Assembly: GCF_000355805.1 (NCBI RefSeq)
Contig: NZ_CM001837.1
Span: 1,513,127 to 1,577,126 of the forward strand
DNA: 64,000 bases
Reading direction: 5' to 3'
From: Dokdonia sp. PRO95
GTDB taxonomy: Bacteria; Bacteroidota; Bacteroidia; Flavobacteriales; Flavobacteriaceae
Shown: piece after piece, positions 8,221 to 17,506 of the stretch
How positions within the stretch are numbered: the stretch's first letter is position 1
Layout: the number at the start of each line of letters is the position of its first letter
Made by a program: the position numbers and the translations under genes
The notes under the pieces: model-generated
Seen by the model: only the letters and a program-made list of their open reading frames with translations
Database searches by the model: none
What the model was told of the DNA's origin: nothing

Positions 8221-8994
8221 ATGATTGCACAAGTTACACGAGAAATACAACCGCTTCAAGAACAGTTGCTTAGTCATTCTTTATATAAAGAGATAAAAAC
8301 GCCTGAAGATCTTTTGGTCTTTATGGAGCATCACGTATTTGCCGTTTGGGATTTTATGTCTTTGTTGAAGGCATTGCAAAATGGATTAACATGTACAAAA
8401 ACTCCATGGAAACCAATAGGAAGTGCCGAAACTAGATATTTAATCAATGAAATTGTTCTTGCTGAGGAGACGGATATTAATGCAAAAGGGGAGCGACAGA
8501 GTCATTATGAGATGTACATCGATGCTATGCAAAAAGCTGGTGCGAGTACGGTTGCAATAGATCGTCTAGTTACTACAGATTTTGATGTAATTGCAATACA
8601 TGAGGCTATCGAAAATCTGCCAGCTGGGGTAAGTCAGTTTTTAAAATTTACATTTGATATTATAGATAGGGGTAATTTGCATGAGATAGCAGCGGCATTC
8701 ACTTTTGGCCGTGAAAATTTAATTCCAGCAATGTTTAGTGCAATTATTGGGGAAATAGAAGATAATTTTCCAGCTAAAGACTTATCTGATTTTAAGTATT
8801 ATTTTGATCGTCATATTGAGCTGGATGAAGATGAGCATGGGCCTATGGCTTTGCAGATGATTGAACATTTATGTGGAGAGGATAATAATAAATGGGATGA
8901 AGTGATTACAGTCTCTAAGGAGGCTTTAAAAGTAAGATTAAATCTTTGGGATGGTATATTAAGTGAGATTAAGCGTGAAGAGATTTTTGCTTAG
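8221..8994 (+). CDS. DUF3050 family (heme-oxygenase-like fold) protein
   Basis: Cytosolic protein of 257 residues matching DUF3050, a family placed among helical heme-oxygenase-like proteins; the function is not established. It has the early segment HSLYKEIKTPEDLLVFMEHHVFAVWDFMSLLK, LINEIVLAEETD, and the later acidic/His-rich HIELDEDEHGPMALQM, positions that could bind metal. An upstream TTG at 8215 adds two residues; ATG 8221 is preferred. It stands alone between palindrome copy 3 and a strong terminator. Confidence 0.85.
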   Translation: MIAQVTREIQPLQEQLLSHSLYKEIKTPEDLLVFMEHHVFAVWDFMSLLKALQNGLTCTKTPWKPIGSAETRYLINEIVLAEETDINAKGERQSHYEMYIDAMQKAGASTVAIDRLVTTDFDVIAIHEAIENLPAGVSQFLKFTFDIIDRGNLHEIAAAFTFGRENLIPAMFSAIIGEIEDNFPAKDLSDFKYYFDRHIELDEDEHGPMALQMIEHLCGEDNNKWDEVITVSKEALKVRLNLWDGILSEIKREEIFA

Positions 8995-9028
8995 ATAAAT
9001 GGGGTAGTATACTTTACTAACGTCCATA

Positions 9029-9058
9029 AAAAAACCTGCTCACTGAGCAGGTTTTTTA
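9029..9058. terminator. Terminator between DUF3050 gene and hemD
   Basis: AAAAAACCTGCTC, loop ACT, GAGCAGGTTTTTT: a perfect stem flanked by A- and T-runs. It serves both convergent genes. Confidence 0.85.
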
Positions 9059-9077
9059 TATATGTGATGGAAGAATA

Positions 9078-9824
9078 TTACTTCTTGTTTACATCTTTAA
9101 TGTACTTCTCTAATGCCATAGTCATAGAAGGAGTTTCTGGTGTAGGTGCTTGGATATTTACTTTAAGCCCTGCTTCTTCGGCAGCTTTTACCGTGGTGTT
9201 ACCAAAAGCGGCAATACGTGTGTCGTTCTGTTTAAAGTTAGGGAAGTTTTCAAATAATGATTGAATACCACTTGGACTAAAAAATACTAATATGTCGTAA
9301 AATACATTTTCATATTCAGAAAGATCACTTACTACGGTTTTATAAAAAGTAGATTGCATCCATTTTACACCTAAAGCATCGAGAAGTTCTGGCACATTAG
9401 GCTTGAACTTATCTGATGATGGCAATAAGAATGTCTCATTCTTATGCTTTTTGATTAATGGGATAAGCTCTGGAAATGTGCGTTTACCTACATATATTTT
9501 ACGCTTACGGTATACCACGTATTTCTGAAGGTAGTAAGCAACAGCTTCACTCTGACAAAAATATTTTAAGGTATCTGGAACTTTAAAACGCATTTCCTCT
9601 GCAATTCTAAAGAAGTGATCAACGGCATTGCGACTTGTGAGTATGATTGCTGTGTAGTCTTTAAGATCTACTTTTTGCAATCTAACTTCTTTTCCTGAGA
9701 CACCCTCTACATGGATGAAAGGGATGAAGTCTATTTTAACGCGTTGTCTTTGTTCTAGCTCAAAATAAGGTGAGTTTTCAACCTTAGGCTTTGGTTGCGA
9801 AACGAGGATAGTTTTCACTTTCAT
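9078..9824 (-). CDS. hemD: Uroporphyrinogen-III synthase
   Basis: Converts hydroxymethylbilane to uroporphyrinogen III in tetrapyrrole synthesis. The protein has 248 residues with the two-domain HemD layout: N-terminal KVKTILVSQPKP, the segment YTAIILTSRNAVDHFF near residue 70, and the C-terminal VFFSPSGIQSLFENFPNF and RIAAFGNTTVKAAEEAGLKV. Sequence conservation in HemD is low, but these motifs are characteristic of the Bacteroidetes form. A GTG at 9830 would add two residues; ATG 9824 is preferred. The gene follows a DUF4271 membrane protein, a usual pairing in this group. Confidence 0.88.
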   Translation of the reverse strand: MKVKTILVSQPKPKVENSPYFELEQRQRVKIDFIPFIHVEGVSGKEVRLQKVDLKDYTAIILTSRNAVDHFFRIAEEMRFKVPDTLKYFCQSEAVAYYLQKYVVYRKRKIYVGKRTFPELIPLIKKHKNETFLLPSSDKFKPNVPELLDALGVKWMQSTFYKTVVSDLSEYENVFYDILVFFSPSGIQSLFENFPNFKQNDTRIAAFGNTTVKAAEEAGLKVNIQAPTPETPSMTMALEKYIKDVNKK

Positions 9825-9847
9825 AAACACTCATTTTTTTAATTGGG

Positions 9848-10507
9848 CTACTGTTTTGCGATGAATGAGTACAAAATAAAGTAGGGCCCAATTTCGAGAG
9901 TGCAAAAATACAAAATAAAATAAAAAGGAAACCTAAAAAAGTCACTCTTGTATTTACGAATGAGCCAAAATTGTGAAATAGTGTAAATAGTTATGATTAT
10001 ACCTAGGATGCTGTAAATGAAATACAAAGGAATTTGCAGTTGGTATACGATAAAGGCACTTCCTAAAAGCGCAAAGAGTCCTAAGAGGTGTTTAACATTA
10101 AGTCGTTTGTAAAAAAAAGACTGCATCTTTTTGTCAAAATTTAAAACATATGCTATAAATCGTTCTAACAAGAATTTTATAATCTCAAAGGCGGCATAGC
10201 CTATTAATATATACTTGAAAATATCAAAGTTGTCTGAAAAAGTGAGGCCTTGAAAGGTGCAGTATGTTAAGTAGAAGAGAAGCGAGATGCCTGTAAATTG
10301 TATTATCAATAGTGCAAGCTGTAATGGATGTAGTATAAAAACTCCTTTCGATCTTGTGCTGAAAAATCGATCTGCACCTATCACTTTTATAAAATCTGTG
10401 AATCTAGCCTGATAAAAAAACTTAATTGTAGCTAGTAATATCAAGCAGCTAACTATGGTTATTGTTATCCAGTTTTGATATGTAATAAGACGTAGGCTGC
10501 TTTCCAA
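9848..10507 (-). CDS. DUF4271 membrane protein
   Basis: Polytopic inner-membrane protein of 219 residues with about six hydrophobic helices, matching the Bacteroidetes family DUF4271, whose function is unknown. The segment GADRFFSTRSKGVFILHPLQLALL near residues 44-67 fits the family. It ends 23 bases before hemD and is probably cotranscribed; a link to heme synthesis is inferred only from this pairing. Confidence 0.8.
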   Translation of the reverse strand: MESSLRLITYQNWITITIVSCLILLATIKFFYQARFTDFIKVIGADRFFSTRSKGVFILHPLQLALLIIQFTGISLLFYLTYCTFQGLTFSDNFDIFKYILIGYAAFEIIKFLLERFIAYVLNFDKKMQSFFYKRLNVKHLLGLFALLGSAFIVYQLQIPLYFIYSILGIIITIYTISQFWLIRKYKSDFFRFPFYFILYFCTLEIGPYFILYSFIAKQ

Positions 10508-10592
10508 ATCGAGGAGTTTTTTTAGAGCGTTAAAAATACTACAAATTCTACCAAAAGGTGCTCTCGAGGTGTAATGACCTTATTAAAATAAG

Positions 10593-10600
10593 TACATTTG
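10593..10600 (+). promoter_or_regulatory. -7 element of the mannosyltransferase-dihydroorotase operon
   Basis: TACATTTG fits TAnnTTTG, 16 bases before the ATG at 10617; no clear -33 TTG. Confidence 0.5.
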
Positions 10601-10616
10601 CCTCAAACAAGATTGC

Positions 10617-11339
10617 ATGGCAAACGCTGTAGTTATCATACCCACCTACAACGAGATTGAGAATATTGAGAGACTATTGCGCAATATATTTGCGCTACAA
10701 CGAGCTTTCCATATTTTAGTTGTTGATGATAATTCTCCAGATGGAACAGCTGCTACTGTAAAAGAACTTCAAGAATCTTATAAAGGGAAACTATTTCTTT
10801 TAAATAGACCTAAGAAAAATGGGCTTGGTACTGCATATATAGCGGGCTTCAAATGGGCTCTTGATCAAGAATATGAATATGTTTTTGAGATGGATGCAGA
10901 TTTTTCACATAACCCTAATGATTTGATTAGGCTTTATAATGCATGTGTTAAAGATGGTGCAGATCTTGCTATAGGATCTAGATACGTAACGGGAGTTAAT
11001 GTTGTAAACTGGCCCATGGGGAGGGTATTGCTTTCTTGGGGAGCCTCCAGATATGTTAGGTTTATAACAAGGATGAACATATATGATACTACAGCTGGAT
11101 TTATTTGCTATCATCGTAAGGTGTTAAAAGCAATAAATCTTGAAAATATTAAATTTGTAGGGTATGCGTTTCAAATAGAGATGAAGTATAAAGCATATCT
11201 CAAAAAGTTTAAAATAGTTGAAGTTCCTGTAGTCTTTACAGATAGAACTAAAGGTGAAAGTAAAATGAGCTCAGGTATTATCTCTGAGGCTATTTTTGGT
11301 GTTGTTAAAATGCGATTACAACACCTTTTTAAAAAGTGA
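10617..11339 (+). CDS. Polyprenol-monophosphomannose synthase (GT2)
   Basis: GT2-family glycosyltransferase of 240 residues, like dolichol-phosphate mannose synthase: transfers mannose from GDP-mannose to a polyprenyl phosphate at the membrane. Motifs are the nucleotide-binding [13 protein letters not shown] (5-17), [10 protein letters not shown] (41-50), the metal-binding [13 protein letters not shown] (93-105) and the acceptor-side [13 protein letters not shown]. There are no C-terminal transmembrane helices, as in the soluble subclass. The stop codon overlaps the start region of the dihydroorotase gene, so these are cotranscribed. Confidence 0.88.
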   Translation: MANAVVIIPTYNEIENIERLLRNIFALQRAFHILVVDDNSPDGTAATVKELQESYKGKLFLLNRPKKNGLGTAYIAGFKWALDQEYEYVFEMDADFSHNPNDLIRLYNACVKDGADLAIGSRYVTGVNVVNWPMGRVLLSWGASRYVRFITRMNIYDTTAGFICYHRKVLKAINLENIKFVGYAFQIEMKYKAYLKKFKIVEVPVVFTDRTKGESKMSSGIISEAIFGVVKMRLQHLFKK

Positions 11340-11341
11340 TT

Positions 11342-12682
11342 ATGGAAAAGATTTTAATAAAAGATGCTCATATTGTTAACGAAGGAACCATTTTTAGAGG
11401 GGACGTATTAATACATGATGGCATTATAGAGGAAATTGCAGAAAGTATAAGTGCAAAATCTGGTGATGTGCACATTTTTGATGCAGAGGGTACTTATCTT
11501 ATACCTGGAATTATAGATGACCAAGTGCATTTTAGAGAGCCTGGACTTACTCATAAAGCAAATATTGCGACAGAATCTAAAGCGGCTGTTGCTGGAGGTA
11601 TTACATCTTTTATCGAAATGCCTAACACAAACCCACAAACTACTACTGTTGAGAAGTTGGAAGAAAAGTTTGAAATTGCAGCAAACTCATCTGCAGCAAA
11701 CTATTCTTTTATGTTTGGAGGGACTAATGACAACCTTGATGAGATCTTAAAAGTTGATAAGAAAAGTGTTGCCGGACTTAAGTTGTTTTTAGGGAGCTCT
11801 ACTGGTAATATGCTGGTAGATAATGAGGCAGTGCTTGAAAAAATATTTAAGTCTACAGATATGGTTATTTCAACCCACTGTGAAGACGAGGAGACCATTA
11901 GAAAAAACCTGGCCATTTATAAAGAGCGCTATGGTGATGATATACCTATGAATCTCCACCCTATCATAAGAAGTGAGGAGGCATGTTATATATCTTCATC
12001 TAGAGCAATAGCGCTTGCAAAGAAAACTGGAGCTAGACTTCACGTTTTTCACTTATCTACAGGTAAGGAAACAGAGTTGTTTGATAACAGCATTCCACTA
12101 GCCGAAAAGAAAATTACAGCAGAGGTTTGCATACATCACCTATGGTTTTCTGATGCAGATTATGATGAGAAGGGCTCTAGGATAAAATGGAATCCAGCTG
12201 TAAAAACCGCTCAAGATCGTGATATGCTCTTTCAAGCATTGCTAGATGATAAGATTGATGTTATAGCAACAGATCACGCTCCACATACTCTAGAAGAAAA
12301 AAATAACGTTTATACAAAAGCTCCTAGTGGCGGCCCATTAGTACAACATGCTTTACCGGCAATGTTAGAGTTTTATCATCAGGGAAAAATCTCTTTAGAG
12401 AAGATTGTAGAAAAGATGTGTCATAATCCAGCAATACTTTTTCAAGTAGAAAAGAGAGGGTATATACGTAAGGGTTATAAGGCAGATCTTGTGCTTGTAG
12501 ATCTTAATGCACCGTGGACTGTACAAAAAGACAATATTCTTTATAAGTGCGGTTGGTCTCCTTTTGAAGGAACTACATTCAAGTCTAGAATAACACACAC
12601 TTTTGTAAATGGGCGCCTTGCTCATAAAAACTTTAAGGTGTACGATGAACTTTTTGGTGAACGTCTTACGTTTGATAGATAA
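11342..12682 (+). CDS. pyrC: Dihydroorotase
   Basis: Amidohydrolase of 446 residues cyclising carbamoyl-aspartate to dihydroorotate in pyrimidine synthesis. Visible are [10 protein letters not shown] (metal site 1), the likely carboxylated lysine in [31 protein letters not shown], and the catalytic Asp in ATDHAPHT. The usual first-site HxH is QxH here, so the first histidine is replaced by glutamine; I recall the same in other Bacteroidetes dihydroorotases. A GTG at 11336 would add two residues; ATG 11342 is preferred. It overlaps the following lipoprotein gene by one base. Confidence 0.88.
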   Translation: MEKILIKDAHIVNEGTIFRGDVLIHDGIIEEIAESISAKSGDVHIFDAEGTYLIPGIIDDQVHFREPGLTHKANIATESKAAVAGGITSFIEMPNTNPQTTTVEKLEEKFEIAANSSAANYSFMFGGTNDNLDEILKVDKKSVAGLKLFLGSSTGNMLVDNEAVLEKIFKSTDMVISTHCEDEETIRKNLAIYKERYGDDIPMNLHPIIRSEEACYISSSRAIALAKKTGARLHVFHLSTGKETELFDNSIPLAEKKITAEVCIHHLWFSDADYDEKGSRIKWNPAVKTAQDRDMLFQALLDDKIDVIATDHAPHTLEEKNNVYTKAPSGGPLVQHALPAMLEFYHQGKISLEKIVEKMCHNPAILFQVEKRGYIRKGYKADLVLVDLNAPWTVQKDNILYKCGWSPFEGTTFKSRITHTFVNGRLAHKNFKVYDELFGERLTFDR

Positions 12683-13197
12683 TGAGAGGATTATATGCTT
12701 TATTTCTAGGTTTTATGTGCTTGATGAGTTGTCAAGACATTCCGCCTGTAGAAAAGCCAGATAATTTCATTAATCAGAAAACCATGGAGAATATATTATA
12801 TGAATCTGTACTTATTTCTAGTGCTAGAGGTTATAATATTGCACAGCTTAAACTCTTGGGGATCCAGCCAGAAACTTATATTTATGATAAATTTGATATT
12901 GACAGCCTTACGTATGCAAAGAATCTAGCTTATTACACAGCAGATGTAGATGCTTACAAATCTTTAAATGCTAAAGTGCTAGAGAGAGTCAAAGCAGAAT
13001 TGAAAGTGAATGACTCGATAGAAAGAGTGCAGAAAAAAGAGCAAGATTCTTTGCGAACATTAAAAGCAAGAGAAGTACAAGCAAAATTTAAACAAAATGA
13101 TTCTGCAAAGTTTAAAGAAATTCCAAGGCGTTTAATTACAGATACTTTTAGCAGAAAAAAGATACGGGTAAAAGAAGATTTTAGCGAGTCTGATTAA
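12682..13197 (+). CDS. DUF4296 lipoprotein
   Basis: Exported lipoprotein of 171 residues. The signal peptide [17 protein letters not shown] ends in a lipobox (LMSC), and the mature part matches DUF4296 (MENILYESVLISSARGYN, YIYDKFDIDSLTYAKN). The C-terminal third is highly charged and probably helical. Function unknown. Its ATG shares the last A of the dihydroorotase stop codon. Its 3' end overlaps the convergent epimerase gene by 17 bases. Confidence 0.85.
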   Translation: MRGLYALFLGFMCLMSCQDIPPVEKPDNFINQKTMENILYESVLISSARGYNIAQLKLLGIQPETYIYDKFDIDSLTYAKNLAYYTADVDAYKSLNAKVLERVKAELKVNDSIERVQKKEQDSLRTLKAREVQAKFKQNDSAKFKEIPRRLITDTFSRKKIRVKEDFSESD

Positions 13198-14176
13198 TAT
13201 GCACTGCTATACGTGATAATGTCTCATCCAGTGGCGTGGGAACATAATTAAATGCCTCTACTATTTTGTTATTATTGTACAGCGTCTGTGTTTGCAATGA
13301 CTTGTACCCTATTTTAGTTATTTGTCTTTTGCGAGTAAATATGCCTCTTATAAAGTCTAAGAAGTTTAAAAACTGTAGTAAGCTACTGCTTAGAGGTCTA
13401 GTAGGTGCTTTCTTGCCTAAAGTCTGTGCTATTTCTTTTAGTAGCTCACGATAAGTGATATTGTAAGCAGTCGCGATGTATCTTTCTTGCGCTAGAGGAG
13501 TGATCATAACTTTCTCCATTAATGCTACTAGGTCCTTTACATCTATCACAGCGCTACTTCCAGTAGGGTATAAATCTTTTCTTTCAAGAATATGATTAAA
13601 GAATTTTCCGCTGCCAGCTTGGTAGTTTCCTTCACCTATTATAATTCCGGGATTTAAAATAATTGCGTTTAAGCCTTCTTGTGTTCCTCTCCATACTTCC
13701 ATCTCTGCGCCATTTTTTGTGAGCGCATATACCGAATTTTTGGCGTCGGGATCCCAGAAATTTTCTTCTGTAATTGGATTGTTTGGTGTGTTTGCCAGCG
13801 TAGCAATAGAGCTTATATGGACTAGCTTTTTTATATTATTTGCTAGGCATAGGTTTACAATATTTGCCGTTCCTTCAATATTTATTTTAGTAAGCTTTTT
13901 AAATTGGTAGGGGTCAAATGAAATAAGTGCCGCACAATGATACACATGGGTTATACCCTCAAAGGCTGTGGCGAGGCTGGGTATTTCTGTAATATCCCCT
14001 TGAACCCAATCTATACGTTGTAATTGAGATTCCGCTTTCGCGAAAGCAAAAAAAGAAACAACCTCTTCCTTCTTAGATTCACTTCTGTATAATGCTCTAA
14101 CGCTATCACCTTTTTGTGTGAGGCTTAACAGTAAATGCGTGCCTACAAGTCCAGTACTCCCCGTAACTAAAATCAT
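13181..14176 (-). CDS. NAD-dependent epimerase/dehydratase family protein
   Basis: Extended short-chain dehydrogenase of 331 residues. The N-terminus MILVTGSTGLVGTHL holds the glycine-rich NAD(P) site (GSTGLVG), and the active-site pattern YALTKNGAE (YxxxK) lies near residue 149 after HISSIATLA. The substrate is not predictable; nucleotide sugars or hydroxysteroid-like compounds are both handled by relatives. Upstream in-frame codons exist, but ATG 14176 puts the Rossmann strand at the N-terminus. Residues 44-48 (AFAKA) come from the dispersed palindrome. Confidence 0.85.
   Translation of the reverse strand: MILVTGSTGLVGTHLLLSLTQKGDSVRALYRSESKKEEVVSFFAFAKAESQLQRIDWVQGDITEIPSLATAFEGITHVYHCAALISFDPYQFKKLTKINIEGTANIVNLCLANNIKKLVHISSIATLANTPNNPITEENFWDPDAKNSVYALTKNGAEMEVWRGTQEGLNAIILNPGIIIGEGNYQAGSGKFFNHILERKDLYPTGSSAVIDVKDLVALMEKVMITPLAQERYIATAYNITYRELLKEIAQTLGKKAPTRPLSSSLLQFLNFLDFIRGIFTRKRQITKIGYKSLQTQTLYNNNKIVEAFNYVPTPLDETLSRIAVHINQTR
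14033..14048. repeat. AFAKA palindrome copy 4 (coding)
   Basis: CGCTTTCGCGAAAGCA, 15 of 16 matches, in the epimerase gene in the AFAKA phase on the minus strand. Confidence 0.92.
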
Positions 14177-14277
14177 ATGGTAAAGATACATCTCAGGGAT
14201 TAATTCTTAATTATATGAAGTATATACATGATTTGTCTTTTTAATAGAAACAATAGCCGTGGTCACACGCTTCTTTT

Positions 14278-14285
14278 TATATTTG
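14278..14285 (+). promoter_or_regulatory. -7 element of tyrS
   Basis: TATATTTG fits TAnnTTTG and lies 22 bases before the tyrS ATG. Confidence 0.5.
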
Positions 14286-14307
14286 CTATTGCCTAAATAC
14301 AATAGCA

Positions 14308-15603
14308 ATGATTAAGAATTTTGTAGAAGAATTAAAGTGGCGTGGGATGATACACGATGTGATGCCACAAACCGAAGAGCATTTAATGGAAGCGATGCGC
14401 TCTGCATATGTAGGTTTTGACCCTACAGCAGACTCATTACACATTGGAAATTTAGTTCCTATTATGTTGCTGGCACATTATCAAAGATCTGGTCATAGAC
14501 CTGTCGCACTGGTGGGAGGAGCTACGGGTATGATAGGGGATCCATCTGGAAAATCTTCTGAGCGTAATCTTCTTGACGAAAAAACATTGCGTCATAATCA
14601 AGAGTGTGTGAAAAACCAATTGTCGCAATTTCTTGACTTTACTTCGGGTGCAGAAAATCAGGCACTTTTAGTGAATAACTATGACTGGATGAAGGAGTTT
14701 TCTTTTCTAGACTTCATTCGTGATATAGGTAAGCATATTACGGTTAATTATATGATGGCAAAAGATTCTGTAAAAAACCGACTTACCGGTGAAGATGCAG
14801 ATGGTATGTCATTTACAGAGTTTACCTACCAGATGGTTCAAGGATATGACTTCTTGCACTTGTATAAAAACGAAGGAATCACGCTCCAAATGGGAGGAAG
14901 TGACCAATGGGGTAATATTACTACAGGTACAGAATTAGTTCGTCGCATAGGAGGCGGAAAAGGATATGCACTTACATGCCCGCTTATTACCAAGTCTGAT
15001 GGAAGTAAATTTGGTAAAAGTGAAGGAGGAAATGTATGGCTAGATGCAAAAAGAACATCACCATATAAATTTTACCAGTACTGGTTAAATACAACAGATG
15101 AGGATGCAGAGAAGTACATTAAGATCTTCACATTTTTAGATAGAGAAGAGATTGAGGCACTTGTTGCAGCTCATAAGGAAGCTCCACACCAGAGAGCTTT
15201 ACAAAAGAGACTGGCAGAAGAGGTAACTACTACGGTACATGATGCAGAGGCGCTAGAAAAAGCAATTGCAGCTTCAAATATATTATTTGGTAAGAGTACG
15301 AGTGATGACTTGAAATCTCTTGACGAAGCAACCTTTCTAGATGTTTTTGAAGGTGTGCCACAAGCAGAGATCGACAAAGCAGACATAGAAGGTGGCTTAG
15401 ATATCATTGCAGCACTAGCGGAGAAGACTGGATTTTTGAAGTCTAATGGAGAAGCAAGACGTGCGCTTAAAGAAAATTCCATTTCAATTAATAAGGAAAA
15501 AGTAGGAGAGGATTATACCATCCAGACTACAGATTTAATAAATGGAACCTTTGTACTGCTTCAAAGAGGTAAGAAAAACTATTTTGTTATTAGAGCAGTC
15601 TAG
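14308..15603 (+). CDS. tyrS: Tyrosine--tRNA ligase
   Basis: Class I aminoacyl-tRNA synthetase for tyrosine, 431 residues, the usual bacterial TyrS length. The HIGH-type motif is SLHIGNL near residue 45, the tyrosine pocket has MGGSDQWGN, and the KMSKS equivalent is [10 protein letters not shown]-terminal S4 RNA-binding domain is seen in [22 protein letters not shown] 14308 follows a flavobacterial -7 box by 22 bases. It is a single-gene unit closed by a strong terminator. Confidence 0.97.
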   Translation: MIKNFVEELKWRGMIHDVMPQTEEHLMEAMRSAYVGFDPTADSLHIGNLVPIMLLAHYQRSGHRPVALVGGATGMIGDPSGKSSERNLLDEKTLRHNQECVKNQLSQFLDFTSGAENQALLVNNYDWMKEFSFLDFIRDIGKHITVNYMMAKDSVKNRLTGEDADGMSFTEFTYQMVQGYDFLHLYKNEGITLQMGGSDQWGNITTGTELVRRIGGGKGYALTCPLITKSDGSKFGKSEGGNVWLDAKRTSPYKFYQYWLNTTDEDAEKYIKIFTFLDREEIEALVAAHKEAPHQRALQKRLAEEVTTTVHDAEALEKAIAASNILFGKSTSDDLKSLDEATFLDVFEGVPQAEIDKADIEGGLDIIAALAEKTGFLKSNGEARRALKENSISINKEKVGEDYTIQTTDLINGTFVLLQRGKKNYFVIRAV

Positions 15604-15632
15604 TTAAGTAAAAACTTTACTAATAAATATAT

Positions 15633-15669
15633 GAAAGCCCCAGTGTTCAAGTGAACATCTGGGGCTTTC
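15633..15669. terminator. Terminator after tyrS
   Basis: GAAAGCCCCAG and CTGGGGCTTTC pair around an inner GTTCA/TGAAC helix. A long symmetric hairpin between convergent tyrS and the YHS gene. Confidence 0.85.
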
Positions 15670-15702
15670 TAACTAACTAACCAATCTATTATGAAGTCGT
15701 TA

Positions 15703-16152
15703 TTAATGTTTAGTCCTTACACTCTTCCACTCAATATCTGCTTTTTTCTTTAAAGCGGCTGCGCCCTCTTCATTCCATTTTTCTAAGGTGTTTACTCCCC
15801 ATGAATTATAAAAGAGATATAATTTGCCATCTCTTATTTCAAAAGTTTCTGGATCTATAGACACTTTTTTTCCTTTATCTGCAATGGCGTAAGCACAATA
15901 GCCTCCGTATTGAGGGATGAATTTTTCTGGAGTCAGCAAGAAAGCCTCTAAGTTTTCATGGCTGGCAAATTTGAATTTTGCACCATCATAGGTTGTGGTA
16001 AACTCCTTGTTTCCTTCTATTGCCTTATTATTAAAATACTCTGTCACGTCATATCCTTCGGCTACATATCCTTTTTTGAGGTTGTAATCCGTTTTTTGGG
16101 CAGTAGCGGCAATTGTAAACAATGCTACGAGAATAAATGATAGTGATTTCAT
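15703..16152 (-). CDS. Exported YHS-domain protein
   Basis: Secreted protein of 149 residues. A signal peptide (MKSLSFILVALFTIAATAQ) is followed by a YHS domain: YDVTEYFNNKAIEG, TYDGAKFKFASHENLEAFL and KFIPQYGGYCAYAIADKGK. YHS domains bind metals in some proteins, and this class is common in marine bacteria, but its function is unknown. It is transcribed toward the tyrS terminator. The gap to the LuxE-like gene upstream on the same strand is about 60 bases, so cotranscription is possible. Confidence 0.85.
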   Translation of the reverse strand: MKSLSFILVALFTIAATAQKTDYNLKKGYVAEGYDVTEYFNNKAIEGNKEFTTTYDGAKFKFASHENLEAFLLTPEKFIPQYGGYCAYAIADKGKKVSIDPETFEIRDGKLYLFYNSWGVNTLEKWNEEGAAALKKKADIEWKSVRTKH

Positions 16153-16215
16153 AAACTTGCTATTTTAGTAATACGTACGTAAGGTAAGTCGTATTAGTTT
16201 TAGCAGGATTACATT

Positions 16216-17193
16216 TTATAGGGACATGAGGTTGCAGCCCCGAATATCTGAGTTGTCAAAACGACCTATTACGGTAAAGCTGCCATCTTTGTATACTCGC
16301 CCAAGATCTTGAGTGGCTATAAAGGGGCAAGAAAATCTATTAGCCAAGTCAATCACATTGAGACCTCCGGTTTTCGTTCCTTCTAGTAGGCTTAGAGCAT
16401 CTTCTGTGTCTCGAGTGTATATTTTCATCCATGGAGGTGTGGTAAATATCCCGTTGCCATTAGAATACCCTTGACTTAACAGCTCGGTCATGCCATACTC
16501 ACTATGTATTGAAGACACGCCAAAACCATTACGAAGTATTTCATGCAGCTCTTCACGCACTAGTTCTTTGCGACGCCCTTTCATCCCTCCAGTTTCCATT
16601 ATGATGGTGTTCTTAAGATTAAAGCGATGGGATTCTACTAGGTCTAAAAGCGCAAATGATACTCCTATGAGTAACACTTTTTGTCCAGACTTGTCTAATG
16701 AGTTTAGCTTTTTTGCTAGTTCGTCGAGGTTATTTAAATAAAACCCACTGTCAGGGTGATTACTGGTCTTTATTAAATCATCTACCATGTAAATAAGTGA
16801 AGAACCAGTTCTTTCTAGATAGGAGGGTAGTAAGGCTAGGATTACATAATCTTTTGGGTTGCCGTACGCTTTCGCGAAAGCGTGCCTAAAACTATCCTCA
16901 TATAAACTCAAGTCTGCAACATTGTGCTTGCTAGTAATGCTCCCCGTAGTCCCACTACTACTAAAAACAACTGAAGGCTCTGATCCAGACGTGAGAATGG
17001 TGTGTGATTTAAAAAACTGAATAGGTAAAAAAGGGATGTCTCTACTTTTTGTAATCTCACTGGGATGTTTATAAAGTAAATCACAGAAAGATCTATAAGT
17101 GCTATTATTCTCAAATTGAAAGCGGAATGATTCTAGTGCAGCTTCTTCAAATTGTGCATCTGTAGTGATATCGAAAATAGACCGTTGAGGCAT
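16216..17193 (-). CDS. LuxE-like acyl-protein synthetase/acyltransferase
   Basis: Protein of 325 residues of the LuxE/acyl-protein synthetase family, related to ANL adenylate-forming enzymes that activate or transfer acyl groups. Seen are the Ser/Thr/Gly-rich VVFSSSGTTGS near residue 74, ALLPSYLERTGSSLIYMV, METGGMKGRRKELVREE, SEYGMTELLSQ (the adenylating A5-like motif) and DLGRVY near the C-terminus. The frame runs 11 codons further upstream, but ATG 17193 (MPQRSIFDI) matches the usual start. No luciferase genes are nearby, so the acyl acceptor is unknown. Residues 105-109 come from the dispersed palindrome. Confidence 0.82.
   Translation of the reverse strand: MPQRSIFDITTDAQFEEAALESFRFQFENNSTYRSFCDLLYKHPSEITKSRDIPFLPIQFFKSHTILTSGSEPSVVFSSSGTTGSITSKHNVADLSLYEDSFRHAFAKAYGNPKDYVILALLPSYLERTGSSLIYMVDDLIKTSNHPDSGFYLNNLDELAKKLNSLDKSGQKVLLIGVSFALLDLVESHRFNLKNTIIMETGGMKGRRKELVREELHEILRNGFGVSSIHSEYGMTELLSQGYSNGNGIFTTPPWMKIYTRDTEDALSLLEGTKTGGLNVIDLANRFSCPFIATQDLGRVYKDGSFTVIGRFDNSDIRGCNLMSL
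16867..16882. repeat. AFAKA palindrome copy 5 (coding)
   Basis: Perfect CGCTTTCGCGAAAGCG (18 bases with flanking A and T) in the LuxE-like gene, in the AFAKA phase on the minus strand. Confidence 0.95.
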
Positions 17194-17506
17194 TGAGAGT
17201 AGTGTTTGTGCAAAGATATAAAACATATCTACCCATATTTATGTCAGTTTTAAGGATAAATTAATGGCAGGTGAGTAGTTTTTAGCATGAATATAGCTTA
17301 ATGGAAAAACTCTTTTGTCATTGATGTGTTGTTTATCATGCAGTTAAATGCTTTAATTTTACCTTGCCAATTGTTGTCGTTGTAGAAAAACTTAACGAAT
17401 TCTTAATGCTCTTAACATGAGAAAGGATAATATTGCTAATACATTGCAGGGTAAATCAAAAGATTAAAACAACGTATATTTACAGTAGGCGTATAATATT
17501 TAAAGC
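17194..17506. other. Intergenic region upstream of the two-component system
   Basis: A 313-base gap between the divergent LuxE-like and response-regulator genes, with no convincing coding frame. It holds three direct CTTAA-type repeats at 17391-17416, likely a regulator site. No clean TAnnTTTG box was found close to the response-regulator ATG. Confidence 0.6.
17391..17416 (+). promoter_or_regulatory. Tandem CTTAAC repeats, candidate regulator box
   Basis: CTTAAC (17391), CTTAAT (17402) and CTTAAC (17411) are direct repeats 11 and 9 bases apart, about one helical turn. OmpR/PhoB-type regulators bind such repeats, and the gene 90 bases downstream is one, so autoregulation is inferred. Confidence 0.4.
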
